From positions 62,001 to 126,000 of the forward strand of contig NZ_JQNA01000001.1 of the NCBI RefSeq assembly GCF_000745015.1: DNA of 64,000 nt. Direction: 5' to 3'. Origin of the DNA: Burkholderia sp. 9120 (GTDB lineage: Bacteria; Pseudomonadota; Gammaproteobacteria; Burkholderiales; Burkholderiaceae). Shown piece after piece: positions 52,827-61,791 of this stretch (its first letter is position 1; every line of letters starts with the position of its first letter). The position numbers and the translations under genes were made by a program. Under the pieces are notes generated by a model. The model saw only the letters and a list, made by a program, of their open reading frames with translations, was not told where the DNA came from and ran no database searches.

Positions 52827-54418
52827 GAGCCACTCCCTGCCTGGTGGGTATCGGGGGCGTGCAGCAACGCTTCGCGGCTGCGGTAGCCGGCAAATGCCGC
52901 GGCCAGCAACGCATCCTGCGACCAGCTATCGCGCTCGAACACCCCCGTCATGCTGCCCGCGGACATCACGCCGATCCGGTCGCAGATCAGCATCAGCTCA
53001 CGCAGGTCGCTCGACACCACGACGAGCGCGCGCCCTTCCCGCGCCAGCGCGCCCATCAAGCCATAAATATCGAACTTCGCGCCGACGTCGATGCCGCGCG
53101 TGGGTTCGTCGAATAACAGCACGCGGCAATCGCGCGCCAGCCAGCGGCCGATCACGACCTTCTGCTGATTGCCGCCCGACAGCTCGCCGACAATCTGCGC
53201 CGGGCCCGAGCTGCGAATCCGCATCGCGTCGATCTGCCTCTGCGCGAGCGCGTTCTCGCGCTTCGCGTCGACCACGCCATGCCGCGCCACGCTGCCGATG
53301 TTGCCGAGCGAAACATTGGCCGCGATCGGCTGCGGCAACAGCAGGCCTTCGCCCTTGCGGTCTTCGGTGATCAGCGCGATCCCCGCGCGCACCGCGTCCG
53401 ACGGCGAATCGATCCGCACCGGCGTGGGCACGGCGCCCGGCGTCGCCGCCAGCGCCACGCTGCCGCTGTCTTTCTGATCGGCGCCGTAGATCAGCCGCAT
53501 CAGCTCGGTGCGCCCCGCGCCGATCAGACCGCTGATGCCGAAAATCTCACCCGCGCGTACCTCGAACGACACGTCGCGCACCACCTTGCCGCGCGCGAGC
53601 CGGTCCACTTTCAGCAACGGCGCGCCGATGTTGCGCACGCCCAGATCGATCCGCTCGCCGAGTTCGCGACCCACCATCCACGTGACGATCTGGTCGCTCG
53701 TGAGGTTGGCCATCGCGTCGACATGCACCAGCCGGCCGTCGCGCAACACCGCGATCTGTTCCGCGACCCGCGCCAGCTCTTCGAGCCGGTGCGAGATGTA
53801 GACCAGCGCCACGCCGCGCGCCTTGAGACGGTCGATCTGTTCGAACAGCAGATCGACTTCGCGCGCGGTCAGCATCGCGGTCGGCTCGTCGAGGATCAGC
53901 ACGCGGCAGTCGTCGATCAGATTGCGCGCGATTTCCACCATCTGCTGATGACCGATGCCGAGTTCGCCGACCAGCGTGTCCGGGTCGATCGCATCCAGCC
54001 CGACCTGCGCCATCGCCATGCGCGCATCGTCACGCAGCTTGCGGCCGTCGATCCAGCCGAAACTGAACGCACCCGCGCGCGGCAAGCGGTTCAGGAACAG
54101 GTTTTCGGCCACCGACAAGGTCGGCAGCAGATTCAACTCCTGCATCACCATGCGCACGCCGAGCCGCTCGGCGTCGGTGCGGCTCGACGGCGCGTAAGGC
54201 TCGCCGCCGAGGCGCATCGTGCCGGCGGTCGGGTCCACGAGCCCGCCGATAATTTTGGACAGCGTACTCTTGCCCGCGCCGTTCTCGCCGGTCAGCGCCA
54301 ATACCTCACCGGCGCGCAGCGACAGCGAGACATCGGCGAGCACCGGTTCGGCATAGGTCTTGCCGATACCGCTGACGGACAGTACGGCAGGCAAGGCGTC
54401 GTGGTCGGTTGAATCCAT
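52823..54418 (-). CDS. Sugar ABC transporter ATP-binding protein, RbsA type (tandem ATPase)
   Basis: 531 residues with two ATPase halves. First half: Walker A GENGAGKST, signature LGIGHQQMVEIARN, Walker B VLILDEPTA. Second half: degenerate Walker A GLIGAGRTE, signature LSGGNQQKVVIGRWLA, Walker B VLLFDEPTRGIDVGAK. This is the standard CUT2 layout (RbsA/MglA). It drives sugar import with the permease at 51771 and the binding protein at 54780. AGGATTGCA precedes ATG 54418. Confidence 0.93.
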   Translation of the reverse strand: MDSTDHDALPAVLSVSGIGKTYAEPVLADVSLSLRAGEVLALTGENGAGKSTLSKIIGGLVDPTAGTMRLGGEPYAPSSRTDAERLGVRMVMQELNLLPTLSVAENLFLNRLPRAGAFSFGWIDGRKLRDDARMAMAQVGLDAIDPDTLVGELGIGHQQMVEIARNLIDDCRVLILDEPTAMLTAREVDLLFEQIDRLKARGVALVYISHRLEELARVAEQIAVLRDGRLVHVDAMANLTSDQIVTWMVGRELGERIDLGVRNIGAPLLKVDRLARGKVVRDVSFEVRAGEIFGISGLIGAGRTELMRLIYGADQKDSGSVALAATPGAVPTPVRIDSPSDAVRAGIALITEDRKGEGLLLPQPIAANVSLGNIGSVARHGVVDAKRENALAQRQIDAMRIRSSGPAQIVGELSGGNQQKVVIGRWLARDCRVLLFDEPTRGIDVGAKFDIYGLMGALAREGRALVVVSSDLRELMLICDRIGVMSAGSMTGVFERDSWSQDALLAAAFAGYRSREALLHAPDTHQAGSGS

Positions 54419-54779
54419 TGCAATCCTGGTTCATGGCGGCCGGACCGGCCTCACGCGATTTCGCTCGCATGAAGCCGACGCCGGCCGCCACGTGTCATGC
54501 CGGCCCAATGCGCGGAATGCGCGGGCGCCAACGGCCGCGCCCCTCCCGCCGCGCAGCCACCGTCATGACGCTTACCTCTGGATTTAACGGCGGCCCGGCA
54601 GGTTTCTTGAGCGTTTATTGAATAGACGCGAATTCACGCGTTGGTGCGATGCAGACTGCATGCAGCGGCGCCGGCGCGATTTCGCGTGGCTGAGACGGCC
54701 TCCCGGGCGATGTCGCCCGGAAGGTTGACTACCTGATTACTCGATTACTCGACTGCCTGACTGCCTGATGGCGTGACCC
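54419..54779 (-). other. Long gap between binding-protein and ATPase genes
   Basis: 361 nt inside the operon. It contains a perfect CCGGGCGA-TG-TCGCCCGG hairpin (54703-54720) about 60 nt after the binding-protein stop and a short run of tandem ATTACTCG and ACTGCCTG doublets (54735-54768). A hairpin at this place often stabilises or partly terminates the abundant binding-protein mRNA. No ORF is credible. Confidence 0.5.
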
Positions 54780-55742
54780 TTACTTCGTCACCAGATCGCA
54801 CGGCGTTTCCACCACGCCGGACAACTGCGATTGCTTCTTGTGCTCGCTGATCGCCTTCAGCGCGGTATCGATACCGAACACGGCCTGCTTGGCGGCGTAT
54901 TGATCCGCCGTAGCCAGTACACGGCCGTCTTTCAGCATCGGCTTGATCGCGCCGATGTTGTCGTAGCCGACCACCAGCACCTTGCCTTGCTTGCCGGCCG
55001 CGCGCACCGCCGAGACTGCGCCGATCGCCATGTTGTCGTTACCGGCGAGCAGTGCCTTCAGGTTCGGATATTCATTGAGCATGGCCGACGCGACCGCGTT
55101 GCCCTTGTCGATTTCCCATTCACCCGATTGCACCGACACGACCTTCGCGCCGACCGTCTGCATCGCGTCCTTGAAGCCCGCGGTGCGCTGTTGCGCATTG
55201 GTGGTGGTCGATACGCCTTCGATAATGCCGACCTCGTCGCCGGCCTTCAGTTTCTTCGCCAGGTAGTCGCCGACCTTCTGCGCGCCCTTGCGGTTATCCG
55301 GGCCGACGAACGGCACGTTCAGGTCCTTCGACTTGAGCACGTCCGGATCGAGCCGGTTGTCGATGTTCACGACGATGATGCCCGCGTCCACCGCCTTCTT
55401 GACGACCGGCACCAGCGCTTTCGAATCAGCCGGCGCCAGCACGATCGCGTCGACCTTCGAGACGATCATCTGCTCGACGATGCGGATCTGGTTGGCGGTA
55501 TCGGTCTCGTCCTTGATACCGTTGGTGATCAGGTCGAACTGGGACGGGTTGTGTTTCTGATAGTCCTTCGCGCCGTTTTCCATGGTCAGGAAAAACTCGT
55601 TGGCGAGCGACTTCATCACCAGCGCGACTCTCGGCTTGTGCGCGGGCGCGCTCTGCGCGTACGCGGACGACAGCGGCAAGCCCGCGGTAGCGGTGACGAG
55701 GACGGCGGCCGTCAACAGGCGGCGGCGAATGCGTTGGTTCAT
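54780..55742 (-). CDS. Sugar ABC transporter substrate-binding protein, RbsB-like
   Basis: 320 residues. Sec signal MNQRIRRRLLTAAVLVTATAGLPLSSAYA, then a type I periplasmic binding fold: RVALVMKSLANEFFLTMENGAKDY, SKVDAIVLAPADSKALVPVVKKAVDAGIIVVNIDN and LLAGNDNMAIGAVSAVRAAG. It captures a sugar in the periplasm. Ribose is the closest comparison but the exact sugar or polyol is uncertain; no kinase is present. GGAG 6 nt before ATG 55742 fixes the start. Transcribed from the promoter at 55814-55843. Confidence 0.88.
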   Translation of the reverse strand: MNQRIRRRLLTAAVLVTATAGLPLSSAYAQSAPAHKPRVALVMKSLANEFFLTMENGAKDYQKHNPSQFDLITNGIKDETDTANQIRIVEQMIVSKVDAIVLAPADSKALVPVVKKAVDAGIIVVNIDNRLDPDVLKSKDLNVPFVGPDNRKGAQKVGDYLAKKLKAGDEVGIIEGVSTTTNAQQRTAGFKDAMQTVGAKVVSVQSGEWEIDKGNAVASAMLNEYPNLKALLAGNDNMAIGAVSAVRAAGKQGKVLVVGYDNIGAIKPMLKDGRVLATADQYAAKQAVFGIDTALKAISEHKKQSQLSGVVETPCDLVTK

Positions 55743-55793
55743 GCACATCTCCAGGGTTGTCGGGCTCTAACAGGAGCCGTATTTTTAGCAATG

Positions 55794-55843
55794 CGCAAAC
55801 GTTTGCGAGGCCTATTCTCAGCGTAGTCTTTCCGGAATGTCAA
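55794..55843 (-). promoter_or_regulatory. Promoter and LacI-type operator of the sugar ABC operon
   Basis: Minus strand: -35 TTGACA (55838-55843), 18-bp spacer, -10 GAGAAT (55814-55819), then the perfect palindrome CGCAAACGTTTGCG (55794-55807) at the expected start of transcription. The palindrome matches the LacI/PurR family core AAACGTTT, so the LacI gene at 50551 is the likely repressor. Confidence 0.8.
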
Positions 55844-55912
55844 CGATTCACGGTGTTGCAACGCACCGGGTTGCCGCATGCGCGGCGGTGCGTTGCAGTC
55901 GATCGAATCGAA

Positions 55913-55937
55913 CCGGCGCGCCGGGTAAGCGCGCCGG
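55913..55937 (-). terminator. GC-rich hairpin downstream of corA
   Basis: Perfect 9-bp stem CCGGCGCGC / GCGCGCCGG with loop CGGGTAA. No U-tract. It lies between the corA stop and the promoter of the sugar operon and may insulate the two. Confidence 0.45.
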
Positions 55938-56076
55938 CAGGCTGAGTGTGGCAAGGATCCCTCGCTCGGTCCGCGCGTAGTCGTTTTGCCGCCGGCTGCA
56001 AGATCGACAGCCGGCGGGCCGCTTATGCTGGACTTTTATTGCGTGCGGTGCAAGCGGGGACAACGAGAGGCACGCG

Positions 56077-57054
56077 TTACAGCCAGCCCGCCTTGCGGAA
56101 CCGCCAGTACAGCACGCAGTCGACCCCGAACATCACGGCCAGACACAGCGGATAGCCGTACTTGTAGTGCAGTTCGGGGATGCTCTGGAAATTCATTCCG
56201 TAGATGCCGGCGATCATGGTCGGCACCGCGAACAGCGCCGCGAACGAACCGAGCCGCTTGGTCACCTCGCTCTCGGCCAGCGAGATCATGCCCAGATTGA
56301 CCTGCACGGCGGTGACGACGAGTTCACGGCGGCCGTCGATGATCTTGACGATCCGTTCGAGGTGATCGTAGACGTCGCGAAAGTACGCCTGCATGCCTTC
56401 GCAAATGCTCGGAATGCGTCCGCCGGTCAGCTTGCTGATCGCTTCCTGCAACGGCGCGATATGGTGTTGCAGGATCACGAGGCGGCGTTTGAGCGAATAC
56501 AGCTCCTGAATGATTTCACGCGACGCCGCCGAATTGTTGCGCTCGAAAATGCGGTCTTCGAGCGCTTCGATCTCCGTGTTCAGCGCTTCGATGATCGGGA
56601 AGTAACGATCGACGATGTCGTCGGCCAGCGCGTACAGCACGAACGCGGAACCTTCCTTGAGCAGTTGCGGCTCGCGCTCGCAGCGGGCGCGCACGTTCTG
56701 AAAACCGGCACGCGAGCCGCGGCGCACGGAGAGCACATAGTTTTTGCCGACGAACACGTCGACTTCGCCGATCAGCAGTTCGCCCTCCTCGTCCATTTCG
56801 ACGGTGTGCATGACGGCGAACAGCGACTCGCCGTACTCCTCGATCTTGGGGCTCTGGTGACCGTTCTGCGCGTCTTCGATTGCGAGTTCGTGGAGGTTGA
56901 ACTCCTGCTTCATCACGGCCAGTTCGGCCGGCTCCGGGTCTTTCAGCGCGACCCAGACGAAACACTCGGGCCGCGCTACGTAGTCGCTGATGCTATCGAT
57001 GTCGATATCGGCCAGCTTTCTGCCGTCCTGATAGGCGGCGCAATTGATCAGCAT
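56077..57054 (-). CDS. corA: CorA family magnesium/cobalt transporter
   Basis: 325 residues. A large cytosolic N-terminal domain (EEYGESLFAVMHTV, VDVFVGKNYVLSVRRG), a long helix region and two C-terminal membrane helices with the signature YGMNF after FAVPTMIAGI. The final segment YPLCLAVMFGVDCVLYWRFRKAGWL is the second helix and basic tail. It imports Mg2+ through a homopentameric inner-membrane channel. AAGGTAATCCATC precedes ATG 57054. Monocistronic. Confidence 0.93.
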   Translation of the reverse strand: MLINCAAYQDGRKLADIDIDSISDYVARPECFVWVALKDPEPAELAVMKQEFNLHELAIEDAQNGHQSPKIEEYGESLFAVMHTVEMDEEGELLIGEVDVFVGKNYVLSVRRGSRAGFQNVRARCEREPQLLKEGSAFVLYALADDIVDRYFPIIEALNTEIEALEDRIFERNNSAASREIIQELYSLKRRLVILQHHIAPLQEAISKLTGGRIPSICEGMQAYFRDVYDHLERIVKIIDGRRELVVTAVQVNLGMISLAESEVTKRLGSFAALFAVPTMIAGIYGMNFQSIPELHYKYGYPLCLAVMFGVDCVLYWRFRKAGWL

Positions 57055-57223
57055 GATGGATTACCTTGAAAACGGAAACAGACCGCCGGGGTTCGCAGGG
57101 TGCGTGCCTGGCGTCGGGATCTGCGGGAGTTGAGTCGACGTATCCGCCATGTTAAAGGCGCAGCGTGAACGTCTTGTATTCATTTGTTAAACGTGGCTTG
57201 TCGGGCCTGGCGCACGGCGGTCG

Positions 57224-57709
57224 TTACTGGGCGACCCGGCGCAGCGCGATGCGATGCTCTTCGTTGAAGACGATCGACGCGCGGTTCGTGTAGCGCGTGT
57301 CCGCCGTCACCGTAAAGCGCATTTCGACGACCGGATCGAACTGCGTGGACACGCCGATGCGATGCACGCCCGGGCTGAGATAGAAGACCACGTGCTCGCC
57401 GTTCATCAGATCGGTGACCTGCTCGCCGTCGATATACACCAGAGCATCGCGAAAGCGCACGATCACGTCGCGCGAACGTTCGCGCCGCACGTCGACCGCG
57501 ACGAGTCCGTCGCCCCGCTCGGTGTAGCCGGGCTGGATGATGCGCGCGGCCGGCACCGCCTTGAACGGCACCGGCTCGGCCGGCGCGGCGGCGCAACCGG
57601 CAAGCAGCGCGACGCTCAACGTGACGGCCGGCACGACAGCGGACGTGGCAGCCGACGCGGCAAGCGCGAGCAACGCAGCCCGGAAGTGGCAATGCAGGCG
57701 CTGAGGCAT
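57224..57709 (-). CDS. Lipoprotein of unknown function
   Basis: 161 residues. A long signal with LSVALLAGC: lipobox LAGC, then AAAPAEPVPFKAV and a soluble beta-rich domain (RDVIVRFRDALVYIDGEQVTDLMNGEHVVFYLSPGVHRIGVS). The YIDGEQV ... GVHRIGV arrangement resembles PEGA-like beta-sandwich pieces, but I do not assign a family. It would be anchored to the inner or outer membrane. AGGGAGAACCAC precedes ATG 57709. The 357-nt gap upstream (57710-58066) shows no gene. Confidence 0.75.
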   Translation of the reverse strand: MPQRLHCHFRAALLALAASAATSAVVPAVTLSVALLAGCAAAPAEPVPFKAVPAARIIQPGYTERGDGLVAVDVRRERSRDVIVRFRDALVYIDGEQVTDLMNGEHVVFYLSPGVHRIGVSTQFDPVVEMRFTVTADTRYTNRASIVFNEEHRIALRRVAQ

Positions 57710-58066
57710 GTGGTTCTCCCTGGTGGTCGGTTGTCGTGCCGGGTTTTGTTATGGGTATGTTGGATGTTGATTTGCCATCCTGAATGCTCCCGCTTACACA
57801 TTGCCAGGCATGATAGCAACGCGCGGCCGTTCTGCCACCCTGGCCGGATGGCCAACCCCGGCCCGACCTCACCCCGCCCTCTTGCATGACGCCGCATTCT
57901 TCTTCATGATCGCTGCAAAGGGACGCTTGCGCAGGTCCGGCGCGTTACGGATTTACCCTCGGTTGCAAGGCGCACCAGCCTCGCTCGTCAGCATGGTCTT
58001 CGCCATCGCGTCTATGCGCAATGCGTCACTATGCGCATCGGCGGATAGTCGATCAAGGAGATTGCA

Positions 58067-58213
58067 ATGTGGTACTTCACCTGGATTCTCGGCATTGGTG
58101 TGGCGCTGGGCTTCGGCATCATCAACGTGATGTGGCTGGAAGCCGGCGGCAAGTTCGCGCGTGACCCGCAGCTCGGCGCCGCCTCGGCCGCGCCGGAGGA
58201 CAAGTCTGCGTGA
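58067..58213 (+). CDS. cydX: CydX-like small subunit of cytochrome bd oxidase
   Basis: 48 residues, MWYFTWILGIGVALGFGI then NVMWLE and a polar tail. The opening W-Y-F-x-W-I-L-G and the end of the helix W-L-E are the CydX/YbgT hallmark; in E. coli CydX stabilises cytochrome bd-I at the inner membrane. AAGGAG lies 7 nt before ATG 58067. Unusually, no cydA or cydB is nearby: upstream genes are on the opposite strand. The stop overlaps the start of the next gene by GTGA (58210-58213). Confidence 0.8.
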   Translation: MWYFTWILGIGVALGFGIINVMWLEAGGKFARDPQLGAASAAPEDKSA

Positions 58214-58830
58214 CTTATCTGGTGTTCGTTTGCGGTCACGCGGGCGCGGGCAAGACCACGCTTGCGAAAAAGCTGTTCGGCCCGCTGACGCAGGCGAGCG
58301 GCACGCCCTTCTGCCTGCTCGACAAGGACACGCTCTACGGCGGCTATAGCGCGGCCGCGATGGCCATGCTGACCGGCGACCCGAACGACCGCGACAGCCC
58401 GCTGTTCCTGCAGCATCTGCGCGACCCGGAATATCGCAGCCTGATCGACACGGCCCGCGACAACCTCGAACTCGGCGTAAGCGCGCTGGTGGTCGCCCCG
58501 CTGTCGCGCGAAGTGCGGGAACGGCGCCTGTTCGATCGCGCGTGGCTGGGGGTCGGCGAGAAGGTCACGCTCAGGGTCGTGTGGGTCGATACGGAGGAAG
58601 AAACCGCGCATCGGCGTATCGTCGAGCGCGGCAATCCGAACGACGCGTACAAGCTCGCGCATTGGGACGAATACCGGCAGCGCCGCTTCGTGCCGGACGG
58701 CGAAGTGTGCGACGATCTGTTGACGTTCGACAATACCGCGCCAACTTCGGCGGATTACGAGGCTTTGCTCGCGCGGATTATCGGCGAGCCTTATCCGGCG
58801 GCTACGATGCAACCGCCGTTGCCGGTGTAG
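58210..58830 (+). CDS. P-loop ATPase/kinase
   Basis: 206 residues. TYLVFVCGHAGAGKTTLAKKL contains a Walker A (GHAGAGKTT, residues 9-17). LLDKDTLYGGYS is the acceptor-like segment after it, and RVVWVDTEEETAHRRIVERGNPND resembles the lid and C-terminal region of small-molecule kinases (gluconokinase/zeta-type AAA_33). It probably phosphorylates a small metabolite or modifies a nucleotide; the substrate is unknown. GTG 58210 overlaps the cydX stop, so its translation depends on cydX. Confidence 0.75.
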   Translation: MTYLVFVCGHAGAGKTTLAKKLFGPLTQASGTPFCLLDKDTLYGGYSAAAMAMLTGDPNDRDSPLFLQHLRDPEYRSLIDTARDNLELGVSALVVAPLSREVRERRLFDRAWLGVGEKVTLRVVWVDTEEETAHRRIVERGNPNDAYKLAHWDEYRQRRFVPDGEVCDDLLTFDNTAPTSADYEALLARIIGEPYPAATMQPPLPV

Positions 58831-58931
58831 CTGGCGTTGGCGTTGGCGTTGCACTTACGCAAGCAAGCGCGGTTTGAAAGTCACCTCAGCGTCACCCTCA
58901 ACATCGCCTGACATCGCGCGAACCTCCCGCA

Positions 58932-58976
58932 AAAACAAAAACGCCCCGCATGACTCACCGTCAATGCGGAGCGTTT
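58932..58976 (-). terminator. Rho-independent terminator of the saccharopine-dehydrogenase-like gene
   Basis: AAACGCCCCGCAT (58939-58951) pairs with ATGCGGAGCGTTT (58964-58976) with one mismatch. On the minus strand TTTTTGTTTTT follows. It lies 50 nt after the stop at 59027. Confidence 0.85.
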
Positions 58977-59026
58977 CCACGACCCTCGGCTCAAAACCTC
59001 CCCACGTCTCGCAACGCAGCCCAGCC

Positions 59027-60124
59027 TTAAACCGTCGCCATCGTATCCAGCGACTGCCCTTCATACAGCTGCCCAAACCGGTTCGCGAGGAAGTCGCGCA
59101 GCGACACCTGCTCCTGGCGCACGAAACCGCTTTGCGGCAGCTTCTTCTCGCGGAACAGGTCGAGCACCGCGCACATCGCGCCGGCCGTGGTGATCTGGAT
59201 CGCGCTCATCGGCACGCCGCACACCGTCTTCGCGAAGATCTTGCGGGTGAACACTTCCTGCACCAGTTGACCGTCACGCATGCCGCTCACGGTGATGAAC
59301 ACCAGCACCACGTCCTGCGCGGTCGACGGCACCGAACGGCGCATGATGTTCTTCAGCGTGTCGCGGTCGGTGGCGAGGCGCAGGTCTTCGAGCAGGAACT
59401 GCATCAGATTGCGGTGGCCCGGATAGCGCACCGACTTGTAGTCGAGCGATTCGACGCGGCCCGCCAGCGTTTCGCACAGCGTGCCGAGGCCGCCGGACGT
59501 ATTGAAGGCTTCGTATTCGGTGCCGTCGAGCGAAAAATGTTCGAGGCCTTCGAGCGGCTGCACCCACTGCGTGCGGCTGTCGCGAATCGCTTCGCACGGC
59601 TGGCAGTACTCGTTGATCAGACCGTCGACGCTCCACGTCAGGTTGTACTTCAGCGCATTGGTCGGGAATTCCGGCAGCGCACCGACCCGCATCTTGACGT
59701 CGCGGATTTCGGTAAAGCGGTTCGCCAGTTCGTGCGCCGCGATGCCGATGAAGCCCGGCGCGAGACCGCACTGCGGCATGAACGCGTGATCGGCCGTCTC
59801 CGCGATTTCACGGATCGCCGAAGTGGCGCGCACGTCTTCGGTCAGGTCGAAGTAATGCACGCCCGCGCCCTTGGCCGCCGACGCCACGTTCACCGCGAGG
59901 TAATACGGCAACGCGTTGACAAGCGCGTCGAAGCCATGCACGGCGGCGCGCAGCGCGGCGGCATCGGCGGAGTCGACTCGCTGCGTCGGAATCCCCTGGG
60001 CGGCGAGCTTGTCGAGCGCGTGCTGATCGCGGTCGAACGCGACGACTTCGTAGTCGCCGGTCTCGCGCAACATGTGGGCGATGGTGTGACCGATCAAACC
60101 TGCGCCAACGATGGCTACTTTCAT
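59027..60124 (-). CDS. Saccharopine dehydrogenase-like oxidoreductase (possible lysine 6-dehydrogenase type)
   Basis: 365 residues. Start MKVAIVGAGLIGHTIAHMLRETGDYEVVAFDRD is an NAD(P)-binding fold, followed by ALVNALPYYLAVNVASAAKGAGVHYFDLTEDV and MPQCGLAPGFIGIAAHELA, as in saccharopine reductase/lysine 6-dehydrogenase-like proteins. Such enzymes act at the epsilon-amino group of lysine or its derivatives. AGGAG is 7 nt before ATG 60124. The Lrp/AsnC gene upstream on the same strand (60369) is probably its regulator. Exact substrate not established. Confidence 0.8.
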   Translation of the reverse strand: MKVAIVGAGLIGHTIAHMLRETGDYEVVAFDRDQHALDKLAAQGIPTQRVDSADAAALRAAVHGFDALVNALPYYLAVNVASAAKGAGVHYFDLTEDVRATSAIREIAETADHAFMPQCGLAPGFIGIAAHELANRFTEIRDVKMRVGALPEFPTNALKYNLTWSVDGLINEYCQPCEAIRDSRTQWVQPLEGLEHFSLDGTEYEAFNTSGGLGTLCETLAGRVESLDYKSVRYPGHRNLMQFLLEDLRLATDRDTLKNIMRRSVPSTAQDVVLVFITVSGMRDGQLVQEVFTRKIFAKTVCGVPMSAIQITTAGAMCAVLDLFREKKLPQSGFVRQEQVSLRDFLANRFGQLYEGQSLDTMATV

Positions 60125-60368
60125 GCGCTTCTCCTGATTCTCTAACTGCTGTCTCCAGCTTGGGAAGTGCGCTGCGCTGTGGCGCTGCGCCCGGCGGGCT
60201 GAACCCTTGAGCAACAGTTTAGGGAGAAGCAAAAACACTTCATACGCGCAAAATGCTGCGATATGACCATGAACTTCGACGTTATGACGAACCGATCAGT
60301 CGATATGTCGAAAAGTTGTTAAAACGGCGTAAACGGCAAGGGCCGACAAGAGACGACGAGCCACCCGC

Positions 60369-60827
60369 TCACACCGTACCGCGATCGATCTTGCGCGCCA
60401 GAATGATCGAGGTCGTCGTGCGCTCCACGCCCTCCAACCCGCCGATCTGATCGAGCAGATCGTTCAGCCGGTCGGGCGAATCGGCGCGCAGCCACGCGAC
60501 GTAATCGAACTCGCCGCTCACCGCGCACAGCAGTTGCACTTCCGGCATCTTGCCGAGCCGCTTCTGCACGGCTGGCCCGTGCCTGGGCGCGATGATGATG
60601 CCGACATAGGCGACGATGCTCGAGTCGAGCACGTCCTGCCCAAGCCGCACGCTATAGCCGGCGATCACGTTGCTGCGTTCGAGCCGCGCGATGCGCGCAA
60701 TCACGGTGGTGCGCGCCACGTCGAGCTGGCGCGCGAGATTGGCGACGCTTTCGCGGGCGTTGGCTTGCAGCAGCGCAACGAGGTTGCGGTCGAGGTCGTC
60801 GAGTTGGTCGAGGCGCGGAGGTCTCAT
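60369..60827 (-). CDS. Lrp/AsnC family regulator
   Basis: 152 residues. HTH (LDDLDRNLVALLQANARESVANLARQLDVARTTVIARIARLE) and the C-terminal RAM ligand domain (IAPRHGPAVQKRLGKMPEVQLLCAVSGEFDYVAWLRADSPDRLNDLLDQIGGLEGV). It probably senses an amino acid. Its location upstream of the saccharopine-dehydrogenase-like gene points to control of lysine-related metabolism. No clear Shine-Dalgarno precedes ATG 60827. Confidence 0.88.
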   Translation of the reverse strand: MRPPRLDQLDDLDRNLVALLQANARESVANLARQLDVARTTVIARIARLERSNVIAGYSVRLGQDVLDSSIVAYVGIIIAPRHGPAVQKRLGKMPEVQLLCAVSGEFDYVAWLRADSPDRLNDLLDQIGGLEGVERTTTSIILARKIDRGTV

Positions 60828-60906
60828 CGCGGGCGAAAGAAGGAGGTCAAAGGTGGAGCGGATTATCGCGCGTCTTGAGCGGCGGGCGGTGATGTCGTGC
60901 GATGGA

Positions 60907-61791
60907 TCACACGCCGAAACGCTCGATCACGAAGTCGATAAAACTGGTGAGCTTCGGCGTGGCGCGCCGGTCGCGCGGATAGACCAGATGAACCGGTGCG
61001 CCGTCGGGCAAATAATCCTCCAGCACGGACACCAGCTCGCCGCTGGCAATCTCCCGCGCGAGCAGCGCCTCCGGCTGCAACACCAGGCCGAATCCGCGCA
61101 ACGCGGCCACCTTCAGCGCCTGGCCGTTGTTCGCGCGGAATCGCCCGGCGCGCAGCTGGTTTTCCGCGACGGTCTCGCCGTCCAGCCGCCACAAACCTTC
61201 GCGGCCCCAGTGCAGAAAACCCAGACATTCGTGATCCACCAGATCGGCCGGCGTGCGCGGCGTGCCGACCCGCTCAAGATATGCCGGTGACGCGCACGTA
61301 CGCATCCGGTAAGGCTTCAGCGGCCGCGCGACGAAACTCGAATCCGCCAGATGACCGATCCGCACCGACGCGTCGAAGCCCTCTTCCACCAGATCGATCA
61401 CGCGGTTCGACAGATCGAGTTCGAGAATCACGTCCGGCCACGCGGTGAGGTAGTCGGTCATGGCCGGCGCGAAGACTTCGACGCCATAGGTCAGCGGCAC
61501 GGTCACCTTGAGCACGCCGCGCGGCGCGGCGGCCATTGCCTCGGCGAGTGACTCGGCATTCTTCACGTCGGCCAGAATGCGCCGGCATTGCTCGTAATAC
61601 TGGCGGCCGATCTCCGTCAAACTTTGCCGGCGTGTGGTGCGTGTCAGCAGCCGCGTGGCCAGCCGGGTTTCGAGCGCGCGGATATGTTTACCAACCATTG
61701 CCGACGAAATGTCAAACCGCTCGGCCGCCGCCGTCAGGCTGCCCGCCTCGACCACCGCGACGAAGATTTCCATGCTGACGAATTTATCCAC
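60907..61791 (-). CDS. LysR family regulator, GTG start
   Basis: 294 residues. HTH MEIFVAVVEAGSLTAAAERFDISSAMVGKHIRALE and a CrgA-like binding domain (PRGVLKVTVPLTYGVEVFAPAMTDYL, DASVRIGHLADSSFVARPLKPYRM). The frame starts at GTG 61791 with AGGAAATAGCGG upstream; ATG 61773 is the alternative. It is divergent from the Spy-like gene at 61965, and TATC-GT-GATA near 61853 is a small palindrome in between. Target unknown. Confidence 0.87.
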   Translation of the reverse strand: MDKFVSMEIFVAVVEAGSLTAAAERFDISSAMVGKHIRALETRLATRLLTRTTRRQSLTEIGRQYYEQCRRILADVKNAESLAEAMAAAPRGVLKVTVPLTYGVEVFAPAMTDYLTAWPDVILELDLSNRVIDLVEEGFDASVRIGHLADSSFVARPLKPYRMRTCASPAYLERVGTPRTPADLVDHECLGFLHWGREGLWRLDGETVAENQLRAGRFRANNGQALKVAALRGFGLVLQPEALLAREIASGELVSVLEDYLPDGAPVHLVYPRDRRATPKLTSFIDFVIERFGV

